From JAWCQZ01 sp038869515 [NCBI: Halobacteria archaeon] (lineage in GTDB: Archaea > Halobacteriota > Syntropharchaeia > JACQPP01): 64,000 bases of DNA. The notes under the pieces are model-generated. The model saw nothing but the letters and a program-made list of their open reading frames with translations. It was not told where the DNA came from and searched no databases. The translations under genes and the position numbers were made by a program. Positions 33,278-41,747 of the stretch are shown in pieces. The stretch is taken from positions 235,837-299,836 of the forward strand of contig JAWCQZ010000002.1 in assembly GCA_038869515.1 (NCBI GenBank), written 5' to 3'. Positions within the stretch are counted from its first letter, which is position 1, and each line of letters starts with the position of its first letter.

Positions 33278-33838
33278 TCAGAGGGCCCCGATGGATTCCA
33301 ACTGGTGCCGGAGGACCTGCATCGCCCTCTGGCAGTCCGGGGAGTTCTTGCTGCCGGTGATGATGACCTTCCCGGAGCCGAAAATCAGCAGCACGGTCTT
33401 GGGGTCGGAGATGCGGTAGACGAGGCCCGGGAACATCTCCGGCTCGTATTCGACGTTCTCGAGCCCCAGGTTGACCGCGATGGAGTCGAGGTCCACGAAC
33501 TCCGTGTGGAGGTCGGCGCTCGCGACGATGTTCTGGACCACGAACTCCGGCCTCTGGGTGATTTCGATGCCCAGGTTCTTCAGGTCGGCCATCAGCTGCT
33601 CCACCCCCGCGTTCACGTCCTCGATGGAGCGAAAACCGGTCCCAACGGCCTTGCCGGTGCTGAAGAGGAGGAACGCCCCCTTGGGGTTCTCGACCCGGTA
33701 GATGAGGCCGGGGAACTTCTTCTTCTTGTACTCGGCCCGCGGCAACTTGCTCTCCAGCCACGGCAGGTCGAACTTGTCGGCGATGACCGCGTTGGCCACG
33801 ACGTTCTCGATTTTGATGTCCTCCTTGGAGGTCTCCAT
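33278..33838 (-). CDS. tbp: TATA-binding protein
   Basis: A 186-residue general transcription factor with two direct repeats. The first contains YRVENPKGAFLLFSTGKAVGTG and the second YRISDPKTVLLIFGSGKVIITG, the two DNA-contacting halves of the saddle. ATG 33838 is preceded at about 30 bp by a TATA-like box; a TTG at 33850 is less likely. It is a reliable archaeal marker. Confidence 0.96.
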   Translation of the reverse strand: METSKEDIKIENVVANAVIADKFDLPWLESKLPRAEYKKKKFPGLIYRVENPKGAFLLFSTGKAVGTGFRSIEDVNAGVEQLMADLKNLGIEITQRPEFVVQNIVASADLHTEFVDLDSIAVNLGLENVEYEPEMFPGLVYRISDPKTVLLIFGSGKVIITGSKNSPDCQRAMQVLRHQLESIGAL

Positions 33839-33861
33839 GGGGCGTTTCAAGGGACGCCCCT

Positions 33862-33874
33862 CCCTTATTAACGG
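33862..33874 (-). promoter_or_regulatory. TATA-like box for tbp
   Basis: CCGTTAATAAGGG on the minus strand, about 30 bp before ATG 33838. Confidence 0.55.
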
Positions 33875-33955
33875 TTTCGAGACCGGGAGACGCCGGAATC
33901 CCCTCCGAAACCCCGGCCTCCCGATGGCGGTTCAGGCCCCGGACCGCAGGCGAAA

Positions 33956-33965
33956 TGTCTTTAGG
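33956..33965 (+). promoter_or_regulatory. TATA-like box for secE-spt5
   Basis: TGTCTTTAGG, centred about 28 bp before ATG 33989. Confidence 0.45.
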
Positions 33966-33988
33966 GGGACACCGGTCCCAGGGGAACC

Positions 33989-34162
33989 ATGCCGTTCGAG
34001 AGGGCCAAGGAGTATCTCCGCATCCTCCAACTCGCCCGGAAGCCCGGCCGGGAGGAGTTCTCCCGCGTCGCCAAGATATCCGGCGCGGGCATGCTCATCG
34101 TGGGTGGCATCGGGTTCCTCATGTACCTCGCGATGGTCGTCCTGCCCGGGAGGTTCAGGTGA
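33989..34162 (+). CDS. secE: SecE/Sec61-gamma translocase subunit
   Basis: A 57-residue protein with a short amphipathic helix (RAKEYLRILQLARKPGREEF) and one membrane span (GAGMLIVGGIGFLMYLAMVV), the SecE plan. It is the small subunit of the SecYE channel. The gene overlaps spt5 by a GTGA, the conserved secE-spt5 pair of archaea. Confidence 0.85.
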   Translation: MPFERAKEYLRILQLARKPGREEFSRVAKISGAGMLIVGGIGFLMYLAMVVLPGRFR

Positions 34163-34797
34163 CCGAAGGCCAGGAGCCGGGAGCCCCGCCCGGGGAGTCC
34201 CCCCGGCCGGTGGTCCCCGAGAGTCCCCCGGCAGCGGAGCCCGAGTCCCGCCCCTCCCTGCTCCCCCCCGAGCCGGCCCCCGCGCCCGCACCCCCGGCCC
34301 CGGAGCCCGCCCCGGACCTCCCGGAGGAGCGGGAGGCGCCCGTTTCCATCTTCGTGGTCAAGACGACCGCCAACCAGGAGCGCGCCGTGGCGGCGCTTCT
34401 CGAAAAAGCGGCCTTCCGCGGCGGGTTCGACATCCGCTCCATCCTCGTCCCCGAGGAGTTGAAGGGCTACGCCCTCGTGGAGACCCCCTACCGCGAGAAC
34501 ATCGAGCAGGCGATGGCGGGGCTCCACCACGCGCGGTCGGTGGTCCGGGGCACGACCACCATCCAGGACATCGCCCACTTCCTCATTCCGAAGGCGATGG
34601 TCACCGGCATCTCCGAGGGGGCCATCGTGGAGGTCACCTCCGGCCCCTTCAAGGGGGAGAAGGCCCGCATCAAGCGAATCGACTCCGGCCGCGAGGAGAT
34701 CACCGTGGAGCTCTTCGACGCCCTGGTCCCCATCCCGGTCACCCTGCGGGGGGACCACGTGCGGGTCCTGACGAAGGAAGAAACCGAAACGGCCTGA
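34159..34797 (+). CDS. spt5: Transcription elongation factor Spt5 (NusG-like)
   Basis: A 212-residue protein. After a 60-residue Pro/Glu-rich extension comes the NGN domain (SIFVVKTTANQERAVAALL... YALVETPY... VRGTTTIQDI) and a KOW motif (GAIVEVTSGPFKGEKARIKRID). The usual archaeal protein is about 150 residues, so the N-terminal extension is unusual. It starts with GTG 34159 overlapping the secE stop. It increases RNA polymerase processivity together with Spt4, which is not in the window. Confidence 0.93.
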   Translation: MTEGQEPGAPPGESPRPVVPESPPAAEPESRPSLLPPEPAPAPAPPAPEPAPDLPEEREAPVSIFVVKTTANQERAVAALLEKAAFRGGFDIRSILVPEELKGYALVETPYRENIEQAMAGLHHARSVVRGTTTIQDIAHFLIPKAMVTGISEGAIVEVTSGPFKGEKARIKRIDSGREEITVELFDALVPIPVTLRGDHVRVLTKEETETA

Positions 34798-34807
34798 GCG
34801 CCCCCGT

Positions 34808-35044
34808 CTATTTTTCCTCTTCGGGGGGCTTCGCGGAGAGTTTGACCTTCCCCACGACCTGGGCGAACTCGTTCCAGACCTCTTCGGGGATGCGGATGCC
34901 GCTCTTCGTCCAGCCGGTGTAGGTTGAAGTGGTCACATATTCGCGGATGTCCACGCCCCGCATGCCGCGGTAGTCGCTCTGGCGGACGACAATCTCCGTG
35001 CTGGGGCTCTTCCGCACGCGGCCGAACTCCTGCTCGTTGGCCAT
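34808..35044 (-). CDS. PC4/Sub1-like DNA-binding protein
   Basis: A 78-residue protein. EIVVRQSDYRGMRGVDIREYV and TKSGIRIPEEVWNEFAQVV match the PC4 single-stranded-DNA-binding fold. The residues before it are basic. Archaeal relatives act at melted promoters or in recombination. A TATA-like box precedes it. Confidence 0.75.
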   Translation of the reverse strand: MANEQEFGRVRKSPSTEIVVRQSDYRGMRGVDIREYVTTSTYTGWTKSGIRIPEEVWNEFAQVVGKVKLSAKPPEEEK

Positions 35045-35068
35045 GGTGGCAACTTGTCCGGGGCCCCG

Positions 35069-35080
35069 TAATAAACGTTT
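35069..35080 (-). promoter_or_regulatory. TATA-like box for the PC4-like gene
   Basis: AAACGTTTATTA on the minus strand, about 29 bp before ATG 35044; it lies just downstream of the mobA stop. Confidence 0.5.
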
Positions 35081-35084
35081 CTAT

Positions 35085-35711
35085 CTAAATATTAAAGCGC
35101 TCCGCAGACCGCCTCCGGAGGAGTCCCCGGACCCTCTCGAGCTCCTCCGGGGTGTTCACGTTGACGAGGCTGGCGAGCCCCGGCTCGATCTCCCGCAGTT
35201 CCGCCTCCTCGGCCCACCGGACCCCGATGGCGGGGAAGAACGAGACCATCCGCTTCTCTCCCCGGGCCAGGGCCTCCTCCACGGGTCCCAGGCAGCTCCG
35301 GCGGTAGAGGGCGCAGAGGGGGTGGGCTCCATGCTCCCCGGTGCGGGGGACCACCGCGTCGGCCTCCCCGCGGAGCTCCCAGAGGCGCTCGACAAACTCC
35401 CGCCGCAGCAGGGGCAGGTCGCACGACGCCGCCAGGCTCCACTCGCTCCGCGCGGCCCGGAGCCCCTCCCGGAGTCCCGCCAGAGGTCCCTCGAAGGGGA
35501 CCGGGTCCACCACGACGCGAACCGGCAGCCCCCGGAACTTGCCGGGGTCGTTGGTGACCGCGACCACCTCCTCGGCCGCCTCCCGCAGGGTGCGGAGCAT
35601 CCGGTCCACCACCCGCACTCCCGGCACCACCTCCGCCAGCGCCTTGTCTGCGCCCATGCGGCTGGAGCGCCCCCCCGCGAGGAGGAGGGCGGTGATGGGG
35701 AGGGGGGTCAC
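35085..35711 (-). CDS. mobA: Molybdenum cofactor guanylyltransferase
   Basis: A 208-residue nucleotidyltransferase with LLAGGRSSRMGADKAL at the N-terminus (GTP binding), GPLAGLREGL and CDLPLL motifs and a C-terminal VNVNTPEEL. It adds GMP to molybdopterin to form the guanine dinucleotide cofactor of formate dehydrogenase. Its GTG start overlaps the fdhA stop (GTGA), so cofactor maturation and apoenzyme are made from one operon. Confidence 0.92.
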   Translation of the reverse strand: MTPLPITALLLAGGRSSRMGADKALAEVVPGVRVVDRMLRTLREAAEEVVAVTNDPGKFRGLPVRVVVDPVPFEGPLAGLREGLRAARSEWSLAASCDLPLLRREFVERLWELRGEADAVVPRTGEHGAHPLCALYRRSCLGPVEEALARGEKRMVSFFPAIGVRWAEEAELREIEPGLASLVNVNTPEELERVRGLLRRRSAERFNI

Positions 35712-38482
35712 TTCCGCGAGGGACGCCGCCGCCTCTCCGGCTCCACTCGGACGGCGCAGAATTTGAACTCGGGAATCTTGGCGTGGGGGTCGAGGGCGTC
35801 AATCGTGAGGAGGTTGGCCGCGGCCTCACGGTAGTGGAATGGCAGGAAGACGGTTCCGGGCCGGACCCCGGAATGGGCGCGGACCTTGAGGACCACCTCG
35901 CCCCGGCGGCTCGCCACCCGCGCCCGGTCGCCGTCCTTGAGCCCCACTCTCCGGAGGTCCGCGGGGTTCATGTCCGCCCTCGGCTCGGGTGCGATGGCCT
36001 CCAGGGCATCCGCGCGGCGGGTCATGGTGCCGGTGTGCCAGTGCTCCAGGTAGCGACCGGTGTTGAGGACGAAGGGGTAGTCGCGGCTGGGCAACTCCCG
36101 GGCGGGGGCGAACTCGGCGGGGACGAACTTGGCCCGGCCGGGCACCGCCCGTCCCGCGTAGAGGAACGGCGTCCCGGGGTGCTCCTCGGAGGGGCAGGGC
36201 CACTGGAGGCCCCGCTCCGCGACGCGGGGGTAGGTGATGCCCGCGAACTCGGGGACCACCCGGCGCACCTCCTCGTGGATCTCCTCGGGCCCCTTGTAGG
36301 GCTGGGGGCTGCCCAGGCGCGCGCAGAGGTCGAGGAGGATCTCCCAGTCCTGGCGAGCCTGCCCCGGCGGCTCCAGGACGGCGCGCCCCAGTTGGACCCG
36401 CCGGTCTGTGTTCACGTAGGTCCCGTCCTTCTCGAGGCCGCTCGCGGCGGGGAGGACCACATCGGCGTATTCGGCGGTCTCGGTGAGGAAGATGTCCTGG
36501 ACCGCGAGGAAGTCGATGGCCCGGAGCGACTCCTCCGCGTGGCGGAGGTTGGGGTCGGAGAGGAGCGGGTTCTCCCCCATGACGTAGAGGCCGCGGATCT
36601 GCCCCCGTCCCACCGCGTCGACGATTTCGGTCACCGTGAGGCCCCTCCCGGGCAGGGGGGCCGCCCCCCAGGCCGAGGCGAACCGCTCCCGAACCTCGGG
36701 GCTCTCCGCGGGCTGGTAGCCCGGGTAGTACATCGGGATGGCGCCCATGTCGCTCGCCCCCTGGACGTTGTTCTGCCCGCGCAGCGGGTTGAGTCCCACG
36801 CCCGGGCGCCCGAGGTTGCCGGTGAGCAGGATGAGGTTGATGAGGCTGAACGAGTTGTCGCTGCCGGTCGTGTGCTGGCTGACGCCCATCCCCCAGCAGA
36901 CCGCGACGCGGTCGGCCTCCCCGATGGCGCGGGCCGCGCGCTTAAGGTCGGCCACGGGGACGCCGGTGACTCTCGACACCCGCTCCGGAGTGTATCGGCG
37001 GACCGTCCGCTTCAGCGCCTCGAACCCCTCGGTGTGCTTCTCGATGAACTCCCGGTCCTCCAGGCCCAGCTTCAGGACGAGGTGCATGAGCCCGTTGTAG
37101 AGCGCGACGTCGGTTCCGGGCCGGATTTGCAGGAGGAGGTCGGCGTGGCGCGCGAGGGGGATGGAGCGGGTGTCCACGACAACCAGTTTGGAACCCCGCT
37201 TCGCCGCCTGCTTGAGGAAGGTGGCGATGACCGGGTGGTTCTCGGTGGTGTTGCTGCCGGTGACGATGAGGAGGTCCGCCTCCGGGATGTCGTCGATGGA
37301 GTTGCTCATCGAGCCGCTCCCGAGGCTGGTTTGCAGGGCGTAGACCGATGAGGAGTGGCAGAGGCGGGTGCAGTGGTCGATGTGGGGCGACCCCAGGACC
37401 GCCCGGACGAACTTCTGGAAGAGGTAGTTCTCCTCGTTGGTGCACTTGGCCGAAGAGAACCCGGCGAGCGCATCGGGCCCGTGCGCCTCGCGGATTTCCC
37501 GCAGGCGGCGGGCGACGAGGCCGAGCGCCTCCTCCCAGGTCGCCTCGCGGAACACCCCGGAGACCGGGCGGCCGTCGAGGGGGCCCCGCGGGACTCCCTC
37601 GCGCCGGATGAGCGGGGCCGTCAGCCGCTCCGGATGGAGGGCGTAGGTCCAGCCGAAGCGGCCCTTCACGCAGAGGCGGCCCCGGTTGGCCGGCCCGTCG
37701 TCCGCTCCGTGGACGCGGGTGATGGCCGGCTGGCCCTCGATGGTCGCCACGTGGTAGTCGAGGGCGCAACCGACCCCGCAGTAGCCGCAGACCGAGCGCA
37801 CCCTCTCCTCGGAGACCGGCGCCGCGAGGTCCGCGACCGTCTTCTCCAGGAGAGCCCCCGTCGGGCAGACCTGCACGCACTCGCCGCAGGAGACGCAGGA
37901 GGACCTCCCCATCGGGTCGCCGTAGTCGAAAATGACCGCGGCCTCCGAGCCCCGGCCCCGCAGGCCGATGACCTCGTTGACCTGGATGTCGTCGCACGCC
38001 CGGACGCACCGGTGGCAGAGGATGCAGGCGGCGGGGTCGAAGACGATGGCGGGGTTGGAAGGGTCCTTGCCGTGGCCGTTCATGCGCGGAGCGAAGCGAC
38101 TGGTTGCAAGCCCCCCCTCCTTCGCCCAGTTCTCCAGTTCGCACCCCTCAGGGAGCCGCGTCTTCTGGCACGGGGCCGGGTGGTCGGCCAGCAACAGTTC
38201 GAGGACGAGTCTCCGCGACCTCCGGGCCCGGTCGGTGGCCGTCCGGATGACCATGCCGGGTTCGGCCTTCCGGGCGCAGGCGGGGACGAGGACGCGGCTG
38301 CCCTCGACCTCGACGAGGCAGGCGCGACAGGAGCCGGAGACCGGCAGCCGCGGGTGATGGCAGAGGACCGGGAGGCGGATGCCGAGGGAGGAGGCGGCCT
38401 GGAGGAGGGTCTGGCCTTCGGAGACCTCGGCGGGTTTGCCGTCGATGGTGAGTCGGACCGTCTGGAGATTGCTTTCAGGCAT
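35708..38482 (-). CDS. fdhA: Formate dehydrogenase catalytic subunit (Mo-bis-MGD, iron-sulfur)
   Basis: A 924-residue enzyme. N-terminal [2Fe-2S] domain (LCHHPRLPVSGSCRAC, VPACARK), then cysteine-rich 4Fe-4S motifs (CILCHRCVRACD; CVSCGECVQVCP), then the molybdopterin domain beginning VCGYCGVGC. The likely Mo ligand is the Cys in CTRLCHSSSV, not selenocysteine. It matches the large soluble NAD-linked formate dehydrogenases. The NuoE-NuoF fusion gene upstream and mobA downstream support this. A distinct molybdo-oxidoreductase is less likely. Confidence 0.9.
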   Translation of the reverse strand: MPESNLQTVRLTIDGKPAEVSEGQTLLQAASSLGIRLPVLCHHPRLPVSGSCRACLVEVEGSRVLVPACARKAEPGMVIRTATDRARRSRRLVLELLLADHPAPCQKTRLPEGCELENWAKEGGLATSRFAPRMNGHGKDPSNPAIVFDPAACILCHRCVRACDDIQVNEVIGLRGRGSEAAVIFDYGDPMGRSSCVSCGECVQVCPTGALLEKTVADLAAPVSEERVRSVCGYCGVGCALDYHVATIEGQPAITRVHGADDGPANRGRLCVKGRFGWTYALHPERLTAPLIRREGVPRGPLDGRPVSGVFREATWEEALGLVARRLREIREAHGPDALAGFSSAKCTNEENYLFQKFVRAVLGSPHIDHCTRLCHSSSVYALQTSLGSGSMSNSIDDIPEADLLIVTGSNTTENHPVIATFLKQAAKRGSKLVVVDTRSIPLARHADLLLQIRPGTDVALYNGLMHLVLKLGLEDREFIEKHTEGFEALKRTVRRYTPERVSRVTGVPVADLKRAARAIGEADRVAVCWGMGVSQHTTGSDNSFSLINLILLTGNLGRPGVGLNPLRGQNNVQGASDMGAIPMYYPGYQPAESPEVRERFASAWGAAPLPGRGLTVTEIVDAVGRGQIRGLYVMGENPLLSDPNLRHAEESLRAIDFLAVQDIFLTETAEYADVVLPAASGLEKDGTYVNTDRRVQLGRAVLEPPGQARQDWEILLDLCARLGSPQPYKGPEEIHEEVRRVVPEFAGITYPRVAERGLQWPCPSEEHPGTPFLYAGRAVPGRAKFVPAEFAPARELPSRDYPFVLNTGRYLEHWHTGTMTRRADALEAIAPEPRADMNPADLRRVGLKDGDRARVASRRGEVVLKVRAHSGVRPGTVFLPFHYREAAANLLTIDALDPHAKIPEFKFCAVRVEPERRRRPSRK

Positions 38483-38736
38483 TCAATCCCCCTTCCTCGA
38501 ATTCGACCGCCCGCAACCGTGATTGGTAATGGCGCTCTCGCAGGCGCAAGGGCCGCAGCGTGCGCTTGCCCCGGAGGCGAGAGCTCGTGCGAACGCGGCC
38601 GCGCGTTCGCAGCTCGAAGATGCGCGTAGGCGGCATTTGTGCGGCGTGCGCGAGCAGCGCATCGAGCGCGCGGCCCGGCGAGCGGCCCCGTATGGGGATG
38701 GCGCTGGACAAATTCGGCTCGAAACGATTCCTCGAC
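38483..38736. repeat. Palindrome-rich spacer inside the formate dehydrogenase operon
   Basis: No gene is seen. Two inverted repeats are clear: GCTCTCGC (38534-38541) with GCGAGAGC (38577-38584), and GAGCT..GCGAACGCG (38581-38597) with CGCGTTCGCAGCTC (38602-38615). More GC symmetry continues to 38710. Such a spacer is unusual between cotranscribed subunits. Confidence 0.6.
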
Positions 38737-40434
38737 TCATCTCCCGCACACCCCCGCCGGACAGACTCCCCGGAGGTGCGCCCCCCACTCCTCCCGGAAG
38801 TGCTTCAGCCCGCTCATCACCGGAGCCGGGGCTGTCTGCCCCAGCCCGCAGATGGAGCCGTCCGCCATCACCGCCGCCAGGTCGTCGAAGTGGCCGAATT
38901 CCACCGGCTCCAGCCGGCAGAGGCGGTCGAGGAGTCCCGCCATTTTCTCCGTCCCCGCCCGGCAGGGCGTGCACTTGCCGCACGACTCGTGGGCGAAGAA
39001 GCGGAGGCAGTTGTGCGCGGCGTCCACCGTGCAGCGGCGGTCGGAGAGAACGATGAACCCGCCGGAGCCCAGGCCGCTCCCCTCCTTCGCCAGGGCGCTG
39101 AACTCCAGGGGGACGTCCAGTTTCGACGCGGGCAGGAAGCCGGTGGCGACTCCGCCGGGGACGAACGCCTTGACCTCCGTGCCCGGGATCGGGCCGCCCG
39201 CCAGGTCGAAAATCAACTCGCGGGCCGTCGTTCCCAGGGGCGCCTCGTAGATTCCGGGCCGGACGACGTCCCCCGAGACCGAGAAGAGTTTCAGGCGGGC
39301 CGCGACCTCCCCGTGCTCCAAGACCCCGGGCACCAGCGAGAGCGTCTCCACGTTGCTCACCAGCGTCGGCTTTCCCCACAGCCCGCGGGTCGCCGGAAAG
39401 GGGGGGCGGAGACGGGGCTCGCCCCGCCGCCCCTCCATGGACTCGAGGAGCGCGGTCTCCTCCCCGCAGACGTAGGAGCCCGCGCCGATGGCGAGCCGGA
39501 CGCGCGGCTTCATCGGCGAGGGTCCCGGACCCGCCGCCAGCCCGGCCGCCGTCGCCTGCCGGATGGCCGCTCCCAGGACCCGCCGGGAACGGGCATACTC
39601 CTCCCGGAGGTAGACCCAGACCTCCGCGGCCCCGACGGTGGCGGCGGCGATGAGGGCCCCCTCGAGGAGCCGGTGGGGGTCGCGCTCCATGATGAACCGG
39701 TCCTTGAAGGTCCCGGGCTCCCCCTCGTCGGCGTTCACCACGACGTACTTGGGGCTGCCGGGGGCCCGGAGCACCGCCTCCCACTTGGCGGCGGCGGGGA
39801 ACCCCGCGCCCCCGAGTCCGCGGAGGCCGCTCTCCTTCAGCGCCGCGATGACCGCCCCCGGCGTCGCCTCGGCGCGGACGCGCGCGAGAGCCCGGTAGCC
39901 CCCCGCCTTCCGGTAGTCGGCGAGTCCGCGGAGCCGCGGCCCGGCCCGCGCATCGCGGCGCCGCACCGCGCGCGCGACCCCCCCCGGCGCGACCCGCCCC
40001 CGCGGCCGCCCGTTCAGGAGCATGGCCGGGGCCTCGTCGCAGAGTCCGAGGCAGGAGACGGTCCGCACCTCGGCTCCGCTCCCGAGAGCTTCGGCCGCCC
40101 TCCGGACCGCGTCGCACCCCGCGAGGTGGCAGGAGAGACTCCCGCACACCTTCATCACCACTCGGGGAGGGGGGGAGAAGCGGAAGTTCGCATAGAACGA
40201 GGCGGTTCCGAACAGCTGCTCCCTCGGAAAGCGGGCCTCCGCCGAAAGCGCCTCCAGAGCGTCGCGGGGCAGGAAGCCGAAGCGCTCCTGGAGGGAGTGG
40301 AGGAGGTCCAGGAGGAGCAGGTCCCCCGACCGGAGCCCCCCGGCCTGCCGGCGGATGAAGGCCGCGTCGGCCGGGGAGAGGGCGCGGGCCTCCGGGGCGG
40401 GCGGGCCCGGGGAGAGGACGGTGGCGGCGGCCAT
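38737..40434 (-). CDS. NuoE-NuoF fusion, diaphorase subunit of formate dehydrogenase
   Basis: A 565-residue flavoprotein. The first 140 residues are a NuoE-like thioredoxin fold with [2Fe-2S] cysteines (CGSLSCHLAGC; CLGLC). The rest is NuoF-like: GLRGLGGAGFPAAAKW (FMN), VVNADEGEPGTFKDR, AGSYVCGEETALLESMEG and the 4Fe-4S motif CGKCTPCRAGT. Electrons from the formate dehydrogenase subunit pass here to NAD(P)+. ATG 40434 is chosen; a longer form from 40503 would run into the divergent promoter. Confidence 0.88.
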   Translation of the reverse strand: MAAATVLSPGPPAPEARALSPADAAFIRRQAGGLRSGDLLLLDLLHSLQERFGFLPRDALEALSAEARFPREQLFGTASFYANFRFSPPPRVVMKVCGSLSCHLAGCDAVRRAAEALGSGAEVRTVSCLGLCDEAPAMLLNGRPRGRVAPGGVARAVRRRDARAGPRLRGLADYRKAGGYRALARVRAEATPGAVIAALKESGLRGLGGAGFPAAAKWEAVLRAPGSPKYVVVNADEGEPGTFKDRFIMERDPHRLLEGALIAAATVGAAEVWVYLREEYARSRRVLGAAIRQATAAGLAAGPGPSPMKPRVRLAIGAGSYVCGEETALLESMEGRRGEPRLRPPFPATRGLWGKPTLVSNVETLSLVPGVLEHGEVAARLKLFSVSGDVVRPGIYEAPLGTTARELIFDLAGGPIPGTEVKAFVPGGVATGFLPASKLDVPLEFSALAKEGSGLGSGGFIVLSDRRCTVDAAHNCLRFFAHESCGKCTPCRAGTEKMAGLLDRLCRLEPVEFGHFDDLAAVMADGSICGLGQTAPAPVMSGLKHFREEWGAHLRGVCPAGVCGR

Positions 40435-40505
40435 GGGTCCAGGAAGTCCTCGGAGCGGGGGCGGAAAGAGTTTTTTCGGCCCGCGCGCTCTCCCCACAGC
40501 CACCC

Positions 40506-41747
40506 ATGACCCTGCCCTACGTCGCCGCCTCGGCCCTGAACCTCCTCATCAGCATCGCCCTCGGCCTCTACGTCTACCGCCGGAACCCCCGGGCCGTGAT
40601 GAACCGCCTCTTCGTCCTCATCCTCTTCGGCGAGGCTTTCTGGGCGGCCACCATCCTGGCCAGCCGCATCCCGCTCCAGGACCCCGGCATGCAGTATCTC
40701 TACAAAATCACCGGGTTCACCCCGATTTTCCTGGTCGCCCTCGTGCTCCACTTCGTAATGGCCTTCGTCCGCCACCCCTTCCTGGAGCGGCCGGGCCGGT
40801 GGGCCCTCCTCTACTTCCCGGGCCTGGCCTTCACGGTCCTCTTCCTCTACGACCTCGACCTCTACGCCACCGGCGTCCGGTTCTACGACACGGGCTACCA
40901 CCTGGAGTTCGGCCCCCTCATCGGACCCTACGTGGCCACCATGGCGGGCTTCGCCGTCGGCAGCCTGGTGGTGGCGGGCCGGGCGTGGCTCCGGGCGACG
41001 GCCCCTGAGACGCGCCGCCAGCGGCGGCTCCTCTTCCTCGGCCTCCTGGTCCTCACCCTGTTCATCGGCTCCATCCAGACCGTCCGCATGGTCTACGACC
41101 GGCCCCTGCCCGTCACCCAGAACGACGCGGTCCTCGCCATGTGCGCCCTCTGGGCCTACGGAGTCTTCCGCCGCGGCTTCCTGGTCATGCCGGTGGAGGA
41201 GGTCCGGAGCCACGACGGGCCTCGCTACGCCCCGCCGCGGGGCTCCTCATTCCTGGTCCGGGAGGAGCGGCCCGACCTCGCGTACCGCGTCTTCGCCGAC
41301 CTGGTGACCCACGGCGCCCAGGGCATCTGCTTCACCCGGACGCCCCCCGACCGGTTCCGGAGCGCCCACGGCCTGGAGCGGACGCCCGTCGTCTGGGTGG
41401 GGGAGCAATCCCCCTCCCCGGACATCCCCGTGGCGAGCGACTCCGATGAAATCGCCTACCTGACCGCCAAGTTCCTGGCGGCCTGCACCGACGGCGTCGT
41501 CCTCTTCGACTGCTTCGAGTACCTGGTCCAGGAGATGGAGTTCTCCAAGGCCCTGAAACTGTTCTACCACCTCCGGGAACTGGTGGGTCGCCACGACGCC
41601 CGGCTCCTGCTCTCGGTGAACCCGGCCGCGCTGCCCGCCCGGGGCCTCTCCCTGCTGGAGAAAGAGTTGGAGCCCTTCGTCGAGGGGTCGCCGGGCCTGG
41701 GCCGCGAGGGGCGCCCGGCGCCTCACTCCGCGGGCCGCCCCGCGTAG
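40506..41747 (+). CDS. 7TM membrane sensor-like protein with C-terminal DUF835 domain
   Basis: A 413-residue protein. About seven hydrophobic segments fill residues 5-235, in the style of the 7TM N-terminus of archaeal histidine kinases. A cytoplasmic DUF835-like domain (SFLVREERPDLAYRVF... GICFTRTPPDRF... GVVLFDCFEYLVQEMEFSKALKLFYHLRELVGRHDARLLLSV) replaces the kinase. It lies between the divergent formate dehydrogenase operon and the convergent fdhD gene. A regulatory link to formate metabolism is inferred from position only. Confidence 0.72.
   Translation: MTLPYVAASALNLLISIALGLYVYRRNPRAVMNRLFVLILFGEAFWAATILASRIPLQDPGMQYLYKITGFTPIFLVALVLHFVMAFVRHPFLERPGRWALLYFPGLAFTVLFLYDLDLYATGVRFYDTGYHLEFGPLIGPYVATMAGFAVGSLVVAGRAWLRATAPETRRQRRLLFLGLLVLTLFIGSIQTVRMVYDRPLPVTQNDAVLAMCALWAYGVFRRGFLVMPVEEVRSHDGPRYAPPRGSSFLVREERPDLAYRVFADLVTHGAQGICFTRTPPDRFRSAHGLERTPVVWVGEQSPSPDIPVASDSDEIAYLTAKFLAACTDGVVLFDCFEYLVQEMEFSKALKLFYHLRELVGRHDARLLLSVNPAALPARGLSLLEKELEPFVEGSPGLGREGRPAPHSAGRPA

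Noticed and set aside
38475-38711. Small minus-strand frame between fdhA and the NuoE-NuoF fusion
   Set aside because: It is made of palindromic repeats, and the product resembles no protein.
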